This document shows positions 16,275 to 25,320 of a stretch of 40,349 nt of DNA, one piece after another; position 1 is the first letter of the stretch, and every line of letters starts with the position of its first letter. This DNA is from Acidimicrobiaceae bacterium. GTDB lineage: Bacteria; Actinomycetota; Acidimicrobiia; Acidimicrobiales; RAAP-2. The stretch spans positions 1-40,349 of the forward strand of contig DAIEHI010000062.1 of NCBI GenBank assembly GCA_027355725.1. The letters run 5' to 3'. The position numbers were made by a program, and so were the translations under genes. A model generated the notes under the pieces. The model did no database searches. It was not told where the DNA came from and saw only the letters and a list, made by a program, of their open reading frames with translations.

Positions 16275-17768
16275 GTGACCACGCAGCAACTCAGTAACGC
16301 ATCACCCATCGAACCCAGTGCCTTGGACCCGAAACGGTACTGGGCTCTCGCCGTCATTGCCATCGCCCAGTTGATGATCGTCCTTGACGCGTCGGTTGTC
16401 ATCGTGGCGCTTCCCTCGGCCCAGCACGCGTTGCACATCTCCATTGCCAATCGCCAGTGGGTGATGAGCGCGTACACCTTGGTCTTTGGCAGTTTTCTAC
16501 TCCTGGGCGGGCGCATTGCGGACTATCTCGGCCGTCGGCGGGTCTTCGTCGTTGGTCTCCTGGGCTTCGGTGTGGCGTCCGCGCTCGCGGGTCTCGCCCA
16601 GAATGCGGCCATGCTGTTCGCAGCTCGCGCGCTCCAGGGTGGCTTCGCCGCGGTCATGGCACCCGCTGCATTGTCGCTTCTCACCGTGACCTTCACCGAG
16701 GCACACGAACGCGCTCGCGCATTTGGTGTCTACGGTGCCATCGCCGGGGGTGGAGCGGCCATTGGTTTGGTGCTCGGCGGGGTGTTGACGCAGTACGCAT
16801 CATGGCGCTGGACGCTGTTGATCAACGCACCGATTGCAGTCATCACAGCCGTAGCCGCACGCCGATTCATTCGCGAGAGTCGTGTCGAAGTGCGTCACAG
16901 TTATGACCTGCCAGGTGCGTTGACATCAACGGCGGGGCTCTTCCTCCTCGTCTACGGCTTCACGATGGTGTCTTCGCACGGCTGGGGGTCGACCCTGACG
17001 CTCTCATTGCTGGTCGGGGCAGTGGCGCTCCTTGGAGCGTTCGTCACAATCGAACTGCGCTCGGATCACCCGCTGCTCCCGCTCAAGGTGATACTCGAGA
17101 AGAATCGTGGCGGCTCATTTCTCTCCTCGCTGTTCGTCGGATCGGCGCTGCTCGGTACTTTCTTGTTCCTGACCTATTTCCTCCAGGGCATCCTTGGCTA
17201 CAGCGCGCTTCGAACGGGCTTCGCCTTCCTGCCCTTCTCTGGCGGAATCATTCTTGGCGCCACCCTCGCGAGCAGATTCCTCCCGCGAACTGGACCTCGC
17301 AACCTCATGATCGCGGGACTGAGCATTTCGACTCTCGGACTCTTCTGGTTCTCTCGCTTGGGCGCCGACAGCACGTACCTGGCTCACGTGCTCGCACCAG
17401 AGATACTGGTCAGCATTGGCATGGGCCTCGCGTTCGTGCCGATGAACTCAACTGCACTCTTCGGCGTCGAAGAGGAGAATGCGGGCGTTGCGAGCGCGTT
17501 GGTCAACACCACCCAACAGGTCGGCGGGGCACTCGGCACAGCCTTCCTCAACACCGTGGCGGCGTCTTCAACCGCAGCGTTCTTGGTGTCCCACGCCGCT
17601 ACGGCGTCGCTCGTGCGCACAGCGACCGTTCACGGCTACACCACGGCGTTCGAGGTGAGTGCACTGCTCATCGCAATGGCGGCGCTCGTTGCCGGCGTAC
17701 TCGTTGGATCTCGCCGACACCATTTCGTTGAGCGCGACGCGGTTGAACCGGTGGAGCAGTACGCGTAA
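16275..17768 (+). CDS. MFS exporter, DHA2 (EmrB/QacA) family, 14 TM
   Basis: This 497-residue membrane protein is a proton-driven multidrug-type exporter. It shows the family motif D1 (LDASVVIVALPS), motif A between helices 2 and 3 (GGRIADYLGRRRVFV) and motif C in helix 5 (GAIAGGGAAIGLVLGG), with hydrophobic segments enough for 14 helices. The GTG start at 16275 has GGAG 6 nt upstream. A TTG at 16224 would add 17 residues without support. It is divergent from the TetR gene and may export the product of the adjacent NRPS-like locus or an unrelated toxic compound. Confidence 0.88.
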   Translation: MTTQQLSNASPIEPSALDPKRYWALAVIAIAQLMIVLDASVVIVALPSAQHALHISIANRQWVMSAYTLVFGSFLLLGGRIADYLGRRRVFVVGLLGFGVASALAGLAQNAAMLFAARALQGGFAAVMAPAALSLLTVTFTEAHERARAFGVYGAIAGGGAAIGLVLGGVLTQYASWRWTLLINAPIAVITAVAARRFIRESRVEVRHSYDLPGALTSTAGLFLLVYGFTMVSSHGWGSTLTLSLLVGAVALLGAFVTIELRSDHPLLPLKVILEKNRGGSFLSSLFVGSALLGTFLFLTYFLQGILGYSALRTGFAFLPFSGGIILGATLASRFLPRTGPRNLMIAGLSISTLGLFWFSRLGADSTYLAHVLAPEILVSIGMGLAFVPMNSTALFGVEEENAGVASALVNTTQQVGGALGTAFLNTVAASSTAAFLVSHAATASLVRTATVHGYTTAFEVSALLIAMAALVAGVLVGSRRHHFVERDAVEPVEQYA

Positions 17769-17837
17769 CGCTCAGCCCTGGCCACGCCCGTAGGGTTCTT
17801 AGTCCTCGTCGGGCGTGGTTGGGGCATCATCTGAGCG
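17769..17837. terminator. Nested hairpin after the exporter gene, terminator-like
   Basis: An outer pair CGCTCAG (17769-17775) / CTGAGCG (17831-17837) encloses a 9-bp perfect inner pair CCACGCCCG (17782-17790) / CGGGCGTGG (17810-17818). The structure starts directly after the exporter stop codon. There is no classic T-run, so it may be a Rho-independent-like actinobacterial terminator or an mRNA 3'-end stabiliser. GCGTAACG is repeated directly at both edges. The rest of the gap to 18015 shows only a 5-bp repeat (17922-17935). Confidence 0.5.
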
Positions 17838-18014
17838 TAACGAAGCACTCTCGTTGCGCTCCTCTGTCGTTGTACTTCGATGAGCGTTGTCAGTATCGAA
17901 CGTCGCGCGTGACCTAGCGGGGTGTCGCGTGACACACCAGGTGAGGCTCGGTCGTGGCGTCGACTTGGTGCCCTGAATCTCTGTGGTTAAGGTGAATGCA
18001 GAGGACTGGTTGGC

Positions 18015-20858
18015 ATGGACCGCACGCTCAAGACATCTTCACTCGTTGGCTGGATTCGTGCGACATGCGAGACCCATCCGAACGCCTTGGTCGCAACCGG
18101 GGTTGGTGGTGAGCTCACGTTCTCTCAATTGTGGCAGCGATCGATGACTCTGACCCACGAACTCTACGAGCGTGATGTCCAAGTTGAGGACCGCGTCGGT
18201 CTCTGGGCAGAGCAGGGTGGCGACATGCTGGTGGGAGTGGTGGCGATACTGGCCGCTGGGGCCACGTACGTTCCACTCGACCCGACGTATCCAATGAGTC
18301 GTCTCGAATTCATGGCATCGGATGCGGGCCTCGGCGTCATCATTGCACCCGAGCGGCTCTCGGTGAGTGCCCGAGCACTGGGCGTACCCGTCATCTCGGT
18401 GCCGTCTAGTGAACGATTCCTTTCAAGGGCCGTGCCGCGTGACGTCGAGGATTCGTGCGCAGCGTACGTGATCTACACCTCAGGCTCGACGGGGAGACCA
18501 AAGGGGGTCGTAATCGAGCGTCATTCGGTGGTTGACCTCCTGACTTCAATGATCACTGATCTCGCCTTAGGCCCGGATGATCGATACATCAGCACGTCAT
18601 CACCCAGTTTTGACGCGCTGGTACCCAATGTCATGTTGCCACTCGTCACGGCGGGAACGCTCGTGGCAATAGATGATGAGACTGTTAAAGACCCCTACGC
18701 ACTGAGCGAGGTCGTTGCTCGTCGTCATCCGAGCGTGCTCCAGACGTCACCGACAATGCTTCGCATGCTGAAGGAGATTGACTGGGCCGGTGATGGCGAC
18801 CTGATGGTGTGGACCGGAGGCGAGTCAACGGCGGCGTCGGTGATTCGTTTCATCGCTCCTCGGGTGCGAACCTTCTGCAATTTCTACGGCCCCACCGAGA
18901 CGACGGTCGAGGTCACGATGGCCCGTTTGTCACCCACGGATAGCGATTCGCCCGTCGGAGAGGCGAGAGAGGGCGTGCACTGTCACCTCCTCGATCCGGC
19001 GGGAGCACCGGTCACCGCGGGTGACATCGGCGAGTTGTACATCACCGGCAACGCCCTCGCGCGTGGGTACCTCAATAGCCTCGAACTCACGGAAAAGAGC
19101 TTCGTTCAGATTCGCACCAACGACGGCCACCTCGTGCGTGCGTATCGAACCGGAGACCTTGCCAAGGTGAGACTCGATGGCTCGATGGTCATCGTGGGCC
19201 GAGTCGATGACCAGGTCAAGTTGCGTGGCTACCGCATTGAACTGAGAGAGATAGAGCAGCGACTCATGGAATACCCCGCGGTGAGCGACGCTGTGGTGGT
19301 GCTCGCGAAGTCGAGCGAAGAGAGTGAGCCCCACCTCGTTGCTTTCTTCAAGGCGCACGAGACCCTCGAAGCCTCGCGGTTGCGCGACTTCTCGAAGGAG
19401 CTACTGCCGAGCTACATGGTCCCCAGCGCGTTCGTGGAAATCGACGAATTCCCGTTGACACCCGGCGGGAAGGTCGACAAACGTCAATTGGCGAAGCGCG
19501 CATCGACCAACGTCGCCACGAGGACGCTCGGGAGCGAGCCATCGCAGACGCAGCTAGCCAGCGGGTTTGAAGAGTCGGTGCTCGCGCTCTTTGCGTCGGT
19601 CTTGCATCTCGACGTCGACGCACTCTCAGTTGACGATGACTTCTTCGACCTCGGTGGGACGTCTCTCGCGAGCCTGCGCCTGTTCATATTGATTCAGCAG
19701 CGTTACGCCATCACCTTGCCACTCTCCACCGTCGTGAACGCGCCGACGGCTCGTCTTCTTTCGCGCGTCATCCTCAATCGCCAGCGGGGCGAGTCGAATG
19801 CATCGACGAGCGCTGAGGCACCTCGACACGAATGGGAGCGCGCTCTGTGCGCGTTGTGGTCTGAGACACTCGGCATCCAGGAGGTGAGCCGCACGGACAA
19901 CTTCTTCGATCTCGGTGCGAGCACGAAGGATGCACAGCGCATGATCGAGCAATTGAAGAGCACCTATGCGACCGACATCACCCTGAATGAGCTCCGCCAC
20001 GCACCCACCGTGGCTCAACTGGCGGTCCTCACCTCTGGGCGATCGACTCATTCGAATCTGGTGGCACTGACGAAGACGGGTTCTCGCACGCCCTTCTTCT
20101 GTATCGCTGGGTCGGGCGGATTGGCGCTCAATTTTCTACCCCTCGCGAGACTGCTTGGACCAGAACAACCATTCTTCGCGCTCCAGGCCCAGGGCATCGA
20201 ATCAAGGGCCGTGCCTGATTTCACCTTGAACAGCGCCGCGCGTCGACACGTGAAGGCGATTCGCTCAGTGCAACCAACTGGTCCGTACCTGATCGGTGGT
20301 CACTCACTTGGAGGAGTGCTGGCACTCAAGGTGGCACAACAACTTGAGGCGCTCGGTGAGCGCGTCGCTCTGCTTGCGCTTTTCGACTCGATCCTCTCCA
20401 AGCGCATGTCGGGAGTGGGCGCCAACGATTCCAGCAATGTGCTCACCCGGGCCCGTGAGTGGCGACTCTTTCATGACCGCACGAAGCTTTCGACGATCCT
20501 TCGTTTGCCGTTAGCCGGAATAGTGCCCCAGCGGGGCCTGGCCCAATTCGAGCTGTTCGGGCTGCGTGAGACGATCGAAGCCCGCTTCTCTGGTCGCCTG
20601 GCCACTTGGTCGGGTCCGACGGTTCTCTTCGTCTCTGATGATGGCGCGAAGTCCAGTATTGAACATGCGTGGAGCAATCTGCTCACGGGACCCTGGACGA
20701 CCGAAATCGTGCCGGGTGATCATCTCAGCATGATGCAACGACCCAACGTCGAAGTGCTCGCAGCATCCCTCGCCGATCAGATTGCCCGCATGAGCGAGAA
20801 GACTGAAGAGACGCCGACCTTCGAGCGACGAGACGTTGAGATCGAGGGAGACCAGTGA
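18015..20858 (+). CDS. NRPS-like synthetase: adenylation - carrier - degenerate carrier - thioesterase
   Basis: This 947-residue protein activates an amino or carboxylic acid and releases a thioester-bound product. The adenylation domain (about 10-495) has core motifs A3 (YTSGSTGRPKG, near 152), A4 (SFDALVPN), A5 (YGPTE, near 291), A7 (YRTGDL, 377), A8 (VGRVDDQVKLRGYRIE) and A10 (GGKVDK). The first carrier domain has a proper phosphopantetheine site, LGGTSL with Ser550. The second reads DNFFDLGASTKDAQ; the position expected for Ser holds Thr637, with Ser636 one residue early. The thioesterase has GHSLGG (Ser764), Asp791 and His903. There is no condensation domain, so this is a one-substrate enzyme, like A-T-TE proteins that dimerise or modify one acid. 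Aspartate of SFDA in the A4 motif suggests an amino-acid substrate. The adjacent PPTase gene supports function. Confidence 0.88.
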   Translation: MDRTLKTSSLVGWIRATCETHPNALVATGVGGELTFSQLWQRSMTLTHELYERDVQVEDRVGLWAEQGGDMLVGVVAILAAGATYVPLDPTYPMSRLEFMASDAGLGVIIAPERLSVSARALGVPVISVPSSERFLSRAVPRDVEDSCAAYVIYTSGSTGRPKGVVIERHSVVDLLTSMITDLALGPDDRYISTSSPSFDALVPNVMLPLVTAGTLVAIDDETVKDPYALSEVVARRHPSVLQTSPTMLRMLKEIDWAGDGDLMVWTGGESTAASVIRFIAPRVRTFCNFYGPTETTVEVTMARLSPTDSDSPVGEAREGVHCHLLDPAGAPVTAGDIGELYITGNALARGYLNSLELTEKSFVQIRTNDGHLVRAYRTGDLAKVRLDGSMVIVGRVDDQVKLRGYRIELREIEQRLMEYPAVSDAVVVLAKSSEESEPHLVAFFKAHETLEASRLRDFSKELLPSYMVPSAFVEIDEFPLTPGGKVDKRQLAKRASTNVATRTLGSEPSQTQLASGFEESVLALFASVLHLDVDALSVDDDFFDLGGTSLASLRLFILIQQRYAITLPLSTVVNAPTARLLSRVILNRQRGESNASTSAEAPRHEWERALCALWSETLGIQEVSRTDNFFDLGASTKDAQRMIEQLKSTYATDITLNELRHAPTVAQLAVLTSGRSTHSNLVALTKTGSRTPFFCIAGSGGLALNFLPLARLLGPEQPFFALQAQGIESRAVPDFTLNSAARRHVKAIRSVQPTGPYLIGGHSLGGVLALKVAQQLEALGERVALLALFDSILSKRMSGVGANDSSNVLTRAREWRLFHDRTKLSTILRLPLAGIVPQRGLAQFELFGLRETIEARFSGRLATWSGPTVLFVSDDGAKSSIEHAWSNLLTGPWTTEIVPGDHLSMMQRPNVEVLAASLADQIARMSEKTEETPTFERRDVEIEGDQ

Positions 20859-20960
20859 GGTTCTGCGTCCATCTCGGACAAAGACAGGGCCACAGCACCA
20901 GCCCAACCGAGTAGTTCGTACACAGGCTGGAGTCATTGTTACTTCGAGTGACAGGAGATG

Positions 20961-21674
20961 TCAGCGACTGGTGACCGTGACTCGAGGAACGTTGGAATCG
21001 TGTCGCGCCATGACGAGAGAAGCGTTGAGGCCGCCGCGGGGAGTCTCGAGTTCAAAGAGCAGCCAGTCGGGTCCGTCGGGTCGAGGTTGAAAGGGGAGTT
21101 CCCACGGCCCAGGTTCTAGGGGCACTCGAACCTGGTGCATACCCTCGCCAATGCCCCGTCCGGTTGCCTTCAAATAGGCTTCCTTGCGCGTCCAGAGCCG
21201 CAAGCACGCGCTCGGTCGTTCACCAAGCTCGAGTTCGTTGATCTCGTGAAGTTCCTCAACTGCCGCAACCCACTGAGCAAACTGATCGGGATCGGGCAGC
21301 TCATGGGTGGCCTCGACATCGACACCCACCGTGCGGTCGCGCGCCACTGCGATAAGGCCCACCTCCTCGCAGTGCGATGCGCTGATGAACAGCGGCTCTC
21401 GTGACTCGGCGACACAACGCGGCTGACCGCTCGAGTGGGGTCTGGTGTCGATCAGTTCAGGTGGTAGCGAAAGAATGTCCGAGAGCACCTGACGGCGCCT
21501 CGCCAGGCGTACGGTGGCTCGACTGCGTTCGAGCGGGCTGGCGAGTCGAGCGACACGTCGTTGCTCATCAGGGTGAAGCATGCGCGCTAACTCATCGACG
21601 ATCTCAGCGGGCTGATCCAACTCGAGCCAGACCACATCAATCGACCCGTTCGTCTCGAGCAATTCGCTCTCCAT
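20961..21674 (-). CDS. Sfp-type 4'-phosphopantetheinyl transferase
   Basis: This 237-residue enzyme attaches phosphopantetheine from CoA to carrier-protein serines, most likely of the NRPS-like protein next door. It has the two signature motifs of the family: GVDVEA with the Mg-binding Asp and Glu, and WTRKEAYLKATG. The frame is open 53 codons further upstream, but the ATG whose first base is 21674 gives the normal family length. AGG lies 9 nt before it. The gene is convergent with the NRPS-like gene (102 nt between ends) and divergent from the MacB-like exporter. Confidence 0.88.
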   Translation of the reverse strand: MESELLETNGSIDVVWLELDQPAEIVDELARMLHPDEQRRVARLASPLERSRATVRLARRRQVLSDILSLPPELIDTRPHSSGQPRCVAESREPLFISASHCEEVGLIAVARDRTVGVDVEATHELPDPDQFAQWVAAVEELHEINELELGERPSACLRLWTRKEAYLKATGRGIGEGMHQVRVPLEPGPWELPFQPRPDGPDWLLFELETPRGGLNASLVMARHDSNVPRVTVTSR

Positions 21675-21865
21675 CTGGCACAACCTACCCGAGAACCTCG
21701 TGGTGGCCCATTGAGCGCAGATTCGCTGAGTTGGTGGATGAGCAACCCACAGCGCGGGCCTCTTTTGTGGCCCCACACCGGTCTCGTGGGCATCAATGGG
21801 ACTTACTGCTCTGGATGTCGCGTCACCGCCCAAGCAGTATCGAGGTAATGCCCGTTAGCAGGGCC

Positions 21866-21893
21866 TTGACTGATGCGTCACGTCGCTTAACGA
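21866..21893 (+). promoter_or_regulatory. Possible promoter of the MacB-like ABC operon
   Basis: TTGACT (21866-21871), 16 nt, then TAACGA (21888-21893). The -35 is good and the -10 is weak. It would give a leader of only a few nt plus AAGGA upstream of the ATG at 21907, so the match could be chance. Confidence 0.3.
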
Positions 21894-21906
21894 AAGGACA
21901 TCATCA

Positions 21907-22677
21907 ATGTCGGCGACCACTCCGATCGTATCCAGCGCACGTGATGCGTCGGTGGCCAGCGTCGCGCACGCCATCGACCTGGTGAAGACCTACGGGTCGG
22001 GAATCACCGAGGTGCGCGCTCTGAACGGGATCACCGTTGACTTCGAGAAGGAGAAGTTCGTCGCAGTCATGGGTCCTTCAGGGTCGGGCAAGTCGACCCT
22101 GATGCACTGCATGGCGGGACTGGACGTGGTGACATCGGGTCACACGTTCATTGGTGACCTCGAAATCGGTGCGCTCGGTGAGAGTGAGCTCACCCAGCTG
22201 CGTCGCGACCGCATTGGCTTCATCTTTCAATCATTCAACTTGGTGCCGACCTTGACGGCGCTCGAGAACATTGTGCTGCCCATAAGTCTGGCGGGCGGCA
22301 AAGTCGACCAGGAATGGCTGTCGTTTCTCGTGGATCAATTGGGCATCACCGACCGCCTCTCGCATCATCCATCGGAGATGTCGGGTGGGCAGCAACAGCG
22401 CACGGCCTGTGCTCGAGCGATGATCAGGCGTCCCGAACTGATCTTCGCCGACGAACCGACCGGCAACCTGGACTCGAACTCCTCGGGCGAGATGCTCAAG
22501 TTCCTGCGCCGCTCGGTGGACGAGTTCCATCAATCAATTGTCATGGTCACCCACGACGCGCGGGCGGCTGCGCACGCGGACCGCGTCGTGTTCCTCGCTG
22601 ACGGACAATTGGTTGGAGAGATGCTGTCGCCGAGCGCTGACGCGGTGCTCGAGCAGATGAAACTCCTCGGACACTGA
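21907..22677 (+). CDS. ABC transporter ATPase, MacB/LolD type
   Basis: This 256-residue nucleotide-binding subunit has Walker [11 protein letters not shown], signature [16 protein letters not shown], Walker [13 protein letters not shown], and the switch region [14 protein letters not shown]. The sequence [10 protein letters not shown] after Walker B is typical of the MacB/LolD/FtsE class, which drives mechanotransmission rather than classical transport. AAGGA lies 8 nt before the ATG. The permease follows after 1 nt. Next to the NRPS-like and PPTase genes, it may export or give resistance to their product. Confidence 0.92.
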   Translation: MSATTPIVSSARDASVASVAHAIDLVKTYGSGITEVRALNGITVDFEKEKFVAVMGPSGSGKSTLMHCMAGLDVVTSGHTFIGDLEIGALGESELTQLRRDRIGFIFQSFNLVPTLTALENIVLPISLAGGKVDQEWLSFLVDQLGITDRLSHHPSEMSGGQQQRTACARAMIRRPELIFADEPTGNLDSNSSGEMLKFLRRSVDEFHQSIVMVTHDARAAAHADRVVFLADGQLVGEMLSPSADAVLEQMKLLGH

Positions 22678-22678
22678 C

Positions 22679-25216
22679 ATGTGGAAGATCACCCTCAAGG
22701 GGATGCTTTCGCACAAGTTGCGACTCGCCCTCACTGGTTTGGCCGTGGTCTTGGGGGTGACCTTCGTTTCAGGAACACTCGTGCTGACCGACACGTTGCA
22801 CAGCACGTTCTCGAGTCTCTTCAATCGCGTCTTTGAGAACATCGACCTCCAGGTGAGAGGGGTGGCGGCGTTCTCGAACCAGAGCGGCGCGATGGCCGTT
22901 CGAGAGCCGTTCAGCGAGTCGCTACTCGCGAAGATCAAGAGTGTGCCCGGCGTCGAGGTCGCCGAGGGCTCGGTCGGGGGCTACGCGCAGTATGTGGCCA
23001 AGGATGGAAAGGCCGTCGCGACCGGAGGTGCCCCCACCATTGGCATGACCTATGGTCAGGATCAGCGGCTCTCTTCGCTGACGCTGGTCGCGGGCACCGG
23101 GCCCAAAAGTTCTGATCAAGTCGTGATTGACCATGGCACGGCGAAGAAGTTCGGTTTCAACGTGGGCGAGCGGGTGAAGATCCTCCTGCCGGGCGCTCCT
23201 CAGTACTTCACGATCTCGGGCATCGTACGCTTTGGCACCGCGGACAATCTCGCCGGGGCGACGATCGCGGCGTTCAACCTGCCAACGGCCCAACGGCTCT
23301 TCGACAAGGTCGGTCAACTCGACACGGTGGACATCCTGACCTCGCCGGGTGTCAACAAGACTGAGGTGCTGCGCGCAGTGCAACACGTCCTGCCGCGCGG
23401 ACTCGAGGTGGTCACCGGCCAAACCGTGGCGGACGAGAACACGAGTCTGATGAACCAACTGCTGGGATTTCTTTCAACGGCCCTCCAGGTGTTCGCGTTC
23501 ATCGCACTCTTCGTGGGTGCCTTCACGATCTTCAACACCTTTTCGATCATCGTTGGTCAGCGCACCAGAGAGCTCGCTCTGTTGAGGATCATCGGCGCCA
23601 GCCGACGCCAAGTGTTTCAGTCCGTGCTGCTCGAGGCGTTCCTCCTCGGTTTGGTGGCGTCGCTCATCGGCCTCGGGCTGGGCGTGCTCACGGCAATGGG
23701 TTTGGATTCATTGTTGCGGTCATTTGGAATCTCGCTGCCTCAGGGGGCGCTCGTGTTCTCCATGAGGACCGTCCTTGCCGCCTTGGGCGTTGGTATCGGC
23801 GTCACGGTCATCTCGGCCATCAGTCCGGCTCGCCATGCACTTCGTATCCCGCCGATCATGGCACTTTCGGGCGTCTCGGGCACGACCTCGAGGTCCCCTC
23901 GCCGTCTCTTGGTCGGTGCCGTTGTGACACTGGGCGGTGGTCTGATCCTGGTACTTGGCTTAGTGAAGGGGACGATCTCCCTGGTTGGTCTCGGGGCGTT
24001 TGCGATCTTCATTGGAGTCGGCATGCTGGCGCCTCTGGTCGCACGTCCGATGGCCAGTGTGCTCGGGCGACCTCTCGCCATGCTGCTCGGCGTCGCTGGC
24101 ACGCTCGGGCGAGAGAATTCCATGCGAAGCCCACGTCGAACCGCCCAGACGGCGTCGGCACTGATGATCGGGCTCGCCCTCGTCTCGACGTTCTCGGTGT
24201 TCGGAGCGTCCATCGCGCAGTCGGCGACCGGGAGCATCAAGGACGCGATCGCCGCGGACTACATCGTCTCGGGCTCGATGACCGGGGCACCGATGTCAGG
24301 GATCAGCAGCGCCGCACCGGCGGCGGCGAGGATCCCCGGCGTCTCGACGGTCACCCGGGTGGACAGCGGTGTCTTTGAGTTCCAACAATCGGTGGTGAGT
24401 CTCACCGCCATCTCTCGCCAAAGCCTGTCGCGCACGATCGTCCTTCGCATCGAGGCGGGTAACGCCCTTTCCACACTCAGTGGAGGCGGGATGTTGATCA
24501 GTTCAACGACCGCGAATGCCAAGCACCTGAAGGTCGGCGACGCGATCCACGTCAGGTTCGCCAAAACTGGTCCAACGACCGTGCGTGTCGGGGCGATCTT
24601 CAAACCCAATGCCTTGCTTGGTTCCTACGTGGTGGGCGACGGTTTCTTTCAGTCCCATTTCGCTTCGTCGACCCAACCCGTCGTGTTGCTACTTCAGACT
24701 TCTTCGGGGGCGACGGCAGCTATGACCCGTTCGATCAAGTCCGGACTCAGTGAATTCACGAACCTCAAGATCCAGACGCGTGACGAATTCATCCAGACCC
24801 AGCAGGCACAAGTCAACCAATTGCTCGGCCTCATCTACGCCCTGCTCGCCCTGGCGATACTCATCGCGCTCATCGGGATCATCAACACGCTGTTGCTCTC
24901 GGTGTTTGAGCGCACCCGAGAGATCGGGTTGCTGCGTGCGGTTGGCATGCGTCGTCGACAGGTGCGAACCATGATCCGTGCCGAGGCGGTAATCCTTTCA
25001 CTCTTTGGCGGGGTCATCGGCATCGTTCTCGGTACCGGCCTCGGCATTGCCCTGTCGTCGTCACTGCGACAACAAGGCATCACCGATATCGTCGTGCCCT
25101 ACTCCAGTCTCGTGGTGTTTCTCGTTCTCGCGGCGCTCTTGGGACTCGGGGCCGCGTCGTGGCCCGCGCGTCGAGCCGCACGACTCAACATCCTCGACGC
25201 CATCTCGGTTGAATAG
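22679..25216 (+). CDS. ABC transporter permease, FtsX/MacB family, duplicated architecture
   Basis: This 845-residue membrane protein has one N-terminal helix (about residues 14-36), a large extracellular MacB-type periplasmic-core domain, an FtsX domain (near 270-400, containing NTFSIIVGQRTRELALLRII), then a second extracellular domain and a second FtsX domain at the C-terminus (INTLLLSVFERTREIGLLRA). This two-in-one permease is common in Actinobacteria and could work without a second permease subunit. It starts 1 nt after the ATPase stop, so both are one operon. Substrate may be a peptide, lipid or small molecule. Confidence 0.9.
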   Translation: MWKITLKGMLSHKLRLALTGLAVVLGVTFVSGTLVLTDTLHSTFSSLFNRVFENIDLQVRGVAAFSNQSGAMAVREPFSESLLAKIKSVPGVEVAEGSVGGYAQYVAKDGKAVATGGAPTIGMTYGQDQRLSSLTLVAGTGPKSSDQVVIDHGTAKKFGFNVGERVKILLPGAPQYFTISGIVRFGTADNLAGATIAAFNLPTAQRLFDKVGQLDTVDILTSPGVNKTEVLRAVQHVLPRGLEVVTGQTVADENTSLMNQLLGFLSTALQVFAFIALFVGAFTIFNTFSIIVGQRTRELALLRIIGASRRQVFQSVLLEAFLLGLVASLIGLGLGVLTAMGLDSLLRSFGISLPQGALVFSMRTVLAALGVGIGVTVISAISPARHALRIPPIMALSGVSGTTSRSPRRLLVGAVVTLGGGLILVLGLVKGTISLVGLGAFAIFIGVGMLAPLVARPMASVLGRPLAMLLGVAGTLGRENSMRSPRRTAQTASALMIGLALVSTFSVFGASIAQSATGSIKDAIAADYIVSGSMTGAPMSGISSAAPAAARIPGVSTVTRVDSGVFEFQQSVVSLTAISRQSLSRTIVLRIEAGNALSTLSGGGMLISSTTANAKHLKVGDAIHVRFAKTGPTTVRVGAIFKPNALLGSYVVGDGFFQSHFASSTQPVVLLLQTSSGATAAMTRSIKSGLSEFTNLKIQTRDEFIQTQQAQVNQLLGLIYALLALAILIALIGIINTLLLSVFERTREIGLLRAVGMRRRQVRTMIRAEAVILSLFGGVIGIVLGTGLGIALSSSLRQQGITDIVVPYSSLVVFLVLAALLGLGAASWPARRAARLNILDAISVE

Positions 25217-25320
25217 TTCAAAGAGCGTCACTCGTCACCAACGCACTCGCCGTTGTACGTACACGTGGGTGCCGACACACCTCAGTGCGAAGAGCGATAC
25301 CGTGGCGGCGGAGGTTTTTC

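Noticed and set aside
17922..17935. GTGTC-N4-GACAC inverted repeat before the NRPS-like gene
   Set aside because: Five-bp arms of this composition are common by chance in GC-rich DNA and no promoter lies around it.
23740..24240. Reverse-strand open frame of 166 codons
   Set aside because: It is a shadow of the FtsX-type permease in a GC-rich stretch.
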